In this document: piece by piece, positions 58,980 to 64,000 of the stretch
Position numbering within the stretch: position 1 is the first letter of the stretch
Layout of the letters: every line of letters starts with the position of its first letter
DNA from: Laccaria trichodermophora
Taxonomy: Eukaryota > Basidiomycota > Agaricomycetes > Agaricales > Hydnangiaceae
NCBI GenBank assembly: GCA_018417955.1
Contig: JACTVC010000027.1
Coordinates: forward strand, 248,001 to 312,000
Direction: 5' to 3'
DNA: 64,000 bases
Notes under the pieces: model-generated
What the model saw: only the letters and a program-made list of their open reading frames with translations
What the model was told of the DNA's origin: nothing
Database searches by the model: none
Made by a program: the position numbers and the translations under genes

Positions 58980-60331
58980 ATGCTGCGCCGATTTCGTTCA
59001 AGAAAGATGCCCTCTTCCCCATCCCTCCTCCATCGATTTCACACGATGTTCAGGCGCCGAGGACAACCTACCCAGAGCGAAAAAGACATAGCTAACCATT
59101 CAAATGAGTGGAATATACCTCTTCCCCCAGAGCTAATATATCACATCATTGACGCCTACCTCGCCACATCCACGATAATAGCTTTGTGTGCCGCGATCCC
59201 AGTTCTTCGGCCTTACTGTCACCCACGACCATACCGACACATGGCTGTCCACCTTCACAAAGCTTGGTTACCTTGCCAGACGAACGTTGACATCGAACTA
59301 TCCGAATCCCCTCTTACGCTCGACCAGGACAAGACCATATTCCTTTCGACTCAGCTACATGACTTTGGCTATGCTAGCAAGGAAAAAGTGCACGGCGTCC
59401 TGTCCATGGTCAGACATCTAACGCATGATCTAACGTCAATCTATCTGAATGTCTCAGTAAGATGGGATGAGCTTGATGAGTTCGTGAAAGTCTACATCGT
59501 GACTCTTCTGCAACGCAATCGCTCAGTCAAGCTGAATATCTTTGGCATTCCAGTAAATCTATTGGGTGTGGTGCAAAGTCTCAAAACGCTCGACGTGGAT
59601 ATGGAGTCTCTGGGGCATTCCGACAATGTTTCTTTCTTGAGACAAAAACGAAAGGTGTACGTCGAAGAAGTTCGTCTCCGTGGCGGTCTCCATTATTGCC
59701 TCATCGGCCCCGGGACACCGTTCAATTGGTCCAAATTGAGGGCGATTGAGTATACCAGATGTCGGGGTGGTCCACAAGGGTTACTTGAGTTATGTTACTC
59801 TTCTCTTCAATCGCTAGAACTTGCCATGTATGGGGATGGTGAGCATTGATTTATTCCTCACCCCAAACTCACATGAACTTTTCGTACTCAGATTATATCG
59901 ACCACGGCCTCGACCTCGGCATTCTTACCGACCTCCGTCATCTCACATTATCCATCAGTCTTACCTATACAGTTGAACAGACAGTGTATGACAATCCCGG
60001 AGCCGACTCCTCAATCGAGCCGTTTCGGTGGGTTCCCTACATATTGGGGTCCTGCAACGGGAACGACACTGTGGAGAAAATCGTCCTTCTCGTGAGTACG
60101 GTAGACCTTCGAGGTTTGAGACGGTGTGACTGGCTCTCCGTGGATAAAATTTTCGAGGGGGAGGGGACATGGATGTCGCTGAAAGAGGTGCTGGTCGTAA
60201 AGGTTGACGAACGTTGCAGCTTTCGCGATCTGCGACCCGATAAGTTGGAGTATTTTGAAGGAAGTCCGACGCCTTGCCTCCAAGCAAGGGGGGTAATAAA
60301 TTGGCGTCGACACGTTAAAGATAGCATGTAA
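58980..60331 (+). CDS. F-box-like protein, copy 1
   Basis: Exons 58980-59838 and 59892-60331 give 432 aa. The F-box-like segment at about residues 43-80 (WNIPLPPELIYHIIDAYLA, ALCAAIPVLRPYCHPRPYRH) has the Leu-Pro-Pro-Glu start and helix pattern typical of mushroom F-box proteins. The remainder is a leucine-rich, irregular repeat region (LKTLDVDMESL, LRHLTLSISL), as in substrate-binding domains of SCF ubiquitin ligases. It is about 85-90% identical by eye to 61587-62962 with the same intron. The target is unknown. Confidence 0.82.
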
Positions 60332-60415
60332 CCCCTTCCCTAGTTATTATTGCAATATATGAGGATCTGTTGAATGTTGTGTAATGTAATGTCCAGAGTC
60401 GACCTCCGCCCTCTG
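60332..60415 (+). repeat. Junction repeat (also at about 63426-63490)
   Basis: TATGAGGATC, TTGTGTAATGTAATGTCC and GTCGACCTCCGCC follow in the same order in both places, so a piece of the duplicated unit occurs again before the second DUF7330-like gene. Confidence 0.7.
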
Positions 60416-60831
60416 AGAAAGAGCTGGTTACACAGGATGACGAAGAGGAGGAGGAAGAGGGGGAAGGGGAAGCAGTAACGTACTGCCAACGCTGCGGCAA
60501 GAGTCAAAAGCCGCCAAAGAGGAATCATAGTATTGCGTGGGGATTAAGTTCAAGTTCCAGTTCGAACTCGAAGGGGCGGGATAAGTGCAACGGACATGAG
60601 AGGTATAGGTGTTTTTCGTGTGGGTGTCAGGTGGAATGGCGGATTGCGAGAGCGACGGGGGGGAGGAAATAGGGGATGGTGATGGGCATGAAGATCGGGA
60701 GGGACATGGAGAAGACGAGGAGTGGAGTGGAGATCGGGTCGAGGTGTTGGTGGGGAGGGGGAGTGTGTACCTCCAATTTATGGGTGAAAAGGATCCTCAT
60801 CGGCGTGAAGGATGGTTTTGGGGGTGGTAAA
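60416..60831 (+). pseudogene. DUF7330-like C-terminal remnant
   Basis: Copy of 58305-58712: LVTQDDEEEEEEGEGEAVTY, CQRCGKSQK, RYRCFSCGCQ, then after a frameshift WSGDRVEVLVGRGSVYLQFM and the end EGWFWGW. The first ~480 residues are absent and the frame is broken in the Cys-rich part, so it is a remnant left by tandem duplication of the DUF7330/F-box unit. Confidence 0.88.
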
Positions 60832-61586
60832 CAAGTGGTAAATAAATCCAGAGCGCGAATCCACGATGTAATACATGTAATGTTCCACATAGATCTGGTT
60901 TGATGTGAAGGTACCTAGAGACCAGACTAGCGTTGGTAATAGTAGAGGTGTATTATGTCCAATATTCCATATATTTACATAACGTCTTCGGCGCTAATTA
61001 TCATGTCCTCTGGCTCCGATTGCTTCAACGACACGGGCCAGCATTGGGCCAGCACATCTACATCAAATCCACAGGGTCGGCCACTTTCACACGTCCTGCT
61101 CGCGTTCTCTCCATCGAACAAACGTTCAGTAGTTTAAGATAAAAGCACTGCCGCCATTCGAGTAGGCAATGTCCATGAAAATCGTGGCGCGTAACGCGTG
61201 ACGATTGATAAATAGCTTCGCAAGTTCGCATCCACATCTTTGAGTTTGAGCCCTTCCACCGAAACTCTTGCCACTAAATCTAACAGCGGGCCTTCAGGGC
61301 CTAATCCAACCTATTTCCACTTTTTTCCGTCTGAAAAGCCGATGTATTGGCGAAGTTCTGTTTTTTCGGCAGTCACGTTCTTCCGCGGTGCTGTGACAGG
61401 TGTGGATTGAACACGTGACGGTGACATTTGGTGAAGTGTCCAAAAAATGTGACGTTTTGTGACTGCCGATTGAGGGGGGTCGTAGGGCATAGTAATAGGG
61501 TTAGGGTGTGGTCACTGAGTTACTGAGTTTGAGCTCAACAACCTGAGCATTTTCACCTGAGTATTACCTCGAGCCTCCCAGATAGA
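60832..61586. other. Spacer of the tandem unit
   Basis: Its start equals 58713-58840 (3' flank of the DUF7330-like gene), and the last ~60 bases equal 58920-58979. Between them is ~600 bp not found in the first unit. It includes a short MSSGSDCFND frame that may echo the DUF7330-like N-terminus (GDCFNDD). Confidence 0.5.
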
Positions 61587-62962
61587 ATGCTGCGCCGATT
61601 TCGTTCAAGAAAGATGCCCTCTTCCCCATCCCTCCTCCATCGATTTCACACGATGTTCAAGCGCCGAGGACGACCTACCCAGAGCGAAAAAGACATAGCT
61701 AACCATTCAAATGAATGGAATATACCCCTTCCCCCAGATCTAATGTATCACATCATTGACGCCTACCTCGACGCATCTACGATAATAGCTCTGTGTGCCG
61801 CGATCCCAGTTCTTCGACCTTACTGCCACCCACGACCATACCGACACATGGCTGTCCACATTCACAAAGATTATTTACCTCCTCAGACGCACGAAGTTGG
61901 CATCGAACTATCCGAACCCCCTCTTACCCTCCACCAGGAGGACAAGTCTATATTCCTTTCGACTCAGCTGCATGACTTAGGCTATGCTAGCACGGAAAAA
62001 GCGCACGGTGTCCTGTCCTTGGTCAGACATCTAACGCATGATCTAACGTCAATCTATCTGAATATCTCAGTAAGATGGAATGAGCTCGATGAGTTCGTGA
62101 AGGTCTACATCTTGGCTCTTCTGCAACGCAGCGGATTACGCTCAGTCAAGCTGAATAGCCGTCACATTCCAGTAAACTTGCTGGGTGTGGTGCAAAATCT
62201 CAAAACGCTTGAAGTAGATATGGAGTCTTTGTGGCATCCCGACAATATTTCTTTGTCGGGACAAAGAGGAAAGGTGTACGTCGAAGAAGTCCGTCTCCGT
62301 GGCGGTCTCCATTATTGCCTCATCGGACCCGGGACACCGTTTAATTGGTCCAGATTGAGTGCGATTGAGTATACCAGATGTCGAGGGGGTCCACAAGGGC
62401 TGCTTGAGTTGTGTTCCTCCTCTCTTCAATCGCTAGAATTTACCATGTATGGGGAAGATGGTGAGCAGTGATTTATCCCTCACCCTACTAAACTCACATG
62501 AACTTTTCATACTCAGTTTATATCGACCACGGCCTCGATCTCGGCATTCTTACCGGCCTCCGTCATCTCACATTATCCATCAGTCTTACCTATTCTGTTG
62601 AACAGACAGTGTATGACAATCCCGGAACCTACTCCTCAATTAAGCCGTTTAGGTGGGTTCTCTACATATTGGCGTCATGTAACGGGAACAACACTGTGGA
62701 GAAAATTGTCCTTATAATGAGTACGGTAGACCCTCAAGATTTGAGACAGTGTGACTGGCTCTCCGTGGATAAAATCTTCGAGGGGGAGGGGACATGGATG
62801 TCGCTGAAGGAGGTGCTGGTCGTGAATTGTAAGGACAATGAATGGCGCACCTATCGGGAACTGGAAGCCGGCCGGTTGGAGTATATTGAGGCTAGTCCGA
62901 CGCCTTGTCTTCAAGCAAGGGAGGTAATTAATTGGCGTCAGTATGTTAAAGATAGCATGTAA
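61587..62962 (+). CDS. F-box-like protein, copy 2
   Basis: Exons 61587-62460 and 62517-62962 give 439 aa. The N-terminus (MLRRFRSRKMPSSPSLLHRF) is identical to copy 1, and the F-box-like segment (WNIPLPPDLMYHIIDAYLD) is nearly so. The differences cluster in the putative substrate-binding part (for example YLPPQTHEVGIE, SGLRSVKLNSRHIP, VNCKDNEWRTYREL) and include small in-frame insertions. Both copies remain fully open, which suggests that both are used and that the variable part is diverging. Confidence 0.82.
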
Positions 62963-63523
62963 CCCTTTCCATTGAGTACTATCATTCCTTTCATCTGGAC
63001 CATCAAATACCATGTAAAGACCTCTGATTTTCCATTTTTATGGATTGATTCCGTTTACGAGATAACCAATTGCGAGTATCTTATATGTCGTGCTAAATTC
63101 TAATTATGAAGGGACTATGTAGTGAATTCCAACGGACATTTATTCTCCGAGTTAGTGGAACACAGATTACTAAAATCACATTTCGCAGAATCAGGAGCCT
63201 TCAAGTGGTTTCATGGATGCCAAGGTGAATGTCAAGTTGAAGAGAGATTGTGCACTGCGCATGTGCCCTTATGTGGATGTTATTATCATATTATGTATAG
63301 GGAGACAGGGGTCGAAATGGAACGGTAGAGGAATGTAGAGGACTTTCCAGCTGAGTGAAGTGAGAATGGGGGAATCTGAAGAAGCGGGCCTGCCCGATCG
63401 AGGTGCGGGAGAGGATGTGTATCTGCAATTTATGAGGATCCGTTAAAGAGTAGAGTTGTGTAATGTAATGTCCGTAGTCGACCTCCGCCAAGAATTTTTT
63501 TGTCTGCTTTCCTCGTTCTATAT
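62963..63523. other. Spacer with third-unit remnants
   Basis: It contains a further piece of the unit at about 63400-63490 (GAGGATGTGTATCTGCAATT resembling the VYLQFM codons, then the junction repeat). A 68-aa frame at 63122-63328 has no motif. Confidence 0.5.
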
Positions 63524-64000
63524 TCAGCTCCATTCCCTCGGCCACATCCACCCATTACTTTTCAGATTCTCAAACCAGCCCAACTCCTCATCCTCATAGA
63601 GTATCCGCACATTCCCATCCTCCACATTGATCTCCACCCGATCTCCCTTCCAATCGTTCAAATTCCCGGAACGAAGCTCATTATCATCCTCCTCCACTTC
63701 CCCATCCTCATGCAACGGCCCAATGAAGTAACCTCGGTTGATGGCGTCTTCGTCCAGTGGTACCGCCGCGCTCAACACGCTTGGGGAAAGGTAGAGGTGG
63801 CGGTCAATGTTGCCCGCAGTGATTCGTAGTCTAAGAGGACCACGGAAGTTGCGCGGGAGGAAGAGGGTCACGGGGGAGGCGGTGCTAGGAATTCCTGGAT
63901 CCCCTGGAGAGTTTGTTGTGCAAGTCAGATGGATGGGTGGGCGCGGGTTAGGAGCATGCTAAGTTTGAGAAAAAATATTCAGGGTGCAAGAGAGCGAATA
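63524..64000 (-). CDS. DUF7330-like protein, C-terminal exon (partial, runs off the window)
   Basis: Last exon 63958-63524 (145 codons incl. stop). It starts HAPNPRPPIHL after an acceptor CTTAG at 63963-63959. The 56762-58712 gene has HAPKPRPPF at the same intron position. It then has LFLPRNFRGPLRLRITAGNI, RGYFIGPL, WKGDRVEINVEDGNVRILYE and a Trp-rich end. It is shorter than the first gene because it lacks the Cys-rich insert, so it probably shows the ancestral form. The upstream exons are outside the window. Confidence 0.78.

Overview
The window is nuclear DNA of a filamentous fungus, most likely a mushroom-forming basidiomycete (Agaricomycetes). The genes are split by many short introns (about 42-95 bp, GT..AG with CTNA-like branch sites) and some exons are only 8, 9, 11 or 16 nt long. 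The gene content fits as well: a DUF6533-type seven-helix membrane protein, F-box-like proteins, DUF7330-like proteins, an intradiol dioxygenase and a phocein-type MOB protein. Two tRNA genes carry short introns after position 37. No bacterial, organellar or viral block was seen.

Layout, left half (1-41447): this is dominated by a segmental duplication in direct orientation. Arm A is 1-15503 (it starts before the window) and arm B is about 27433-40365. Each arm carries, in order, an aspartic-protease pseudogene next to a 42-bp fold-back, a small (~90-100 aa) protein gene of unknown function, a divergent AMP deaminase gene with 14 exons, degenerate sequence, and a CDP-alcohol phosphotransferase (EPT1/CPT1 type). 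The phosphotransferase is complete only in arm B; in arm A it is a C-terminal stump at the duplication breakpoint. Between the arms lie an old MFS sugar-transporter pseudogene, a third member of the small-protein family, and a large nested transposon.

Mobile DNA: four insertions have readable ends. (i) 9223-12752 has an 8-bp target duplication confirmed by the empty site in arm B, and is filled with minisatellites. (ii) 17378-25269 is a hAT-like element (8-bp duplication CTCGACTG) that itself carries (iii) 17997-25179, a CACTG-ended element with ~1.2-kb inverted repeats, a 3-bp duplication and a core of degenerate short repeats. (iv) 36144-37329 is a 1.2-kb hAT-like element in arm B. A short uninterrupted relative of the host element in (ii) lies at 41696-42437. 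None encodes a transposase that I can recognise.

Layout, right half (41448-64000): this is ordinary gene-dense sequence. It holds tRNA-Lys(UUU), a DUF6533-like membrane protein, an intradiol ring-cleavage dioxygenase divergent from an AT-hook-like nuclear protein, two coiled-coil-tailed proteins of unknown function, tRNA-Ser(GCU), a GAPDH pseudogene, a MOB/phocein-family protein with a very long C-terminal extension, and a local tandem expansion of DUF7330-like and F-box-like genes (56762-64000) with remnants between the copies.

The spliced gene models were built by hand. AMP deaminase (742 and 732 aa), phosphotransferase (429 aa), DUF6533 (327 aa), dioxygenase (328 aa), MOB (659 aa), DUF7330-like (629 aa) and F-box (432 and 439 aa) all close in frame over every intron, which is strong internal evidence for them. 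Family names come from recognising conserved motifs; no database search was run.
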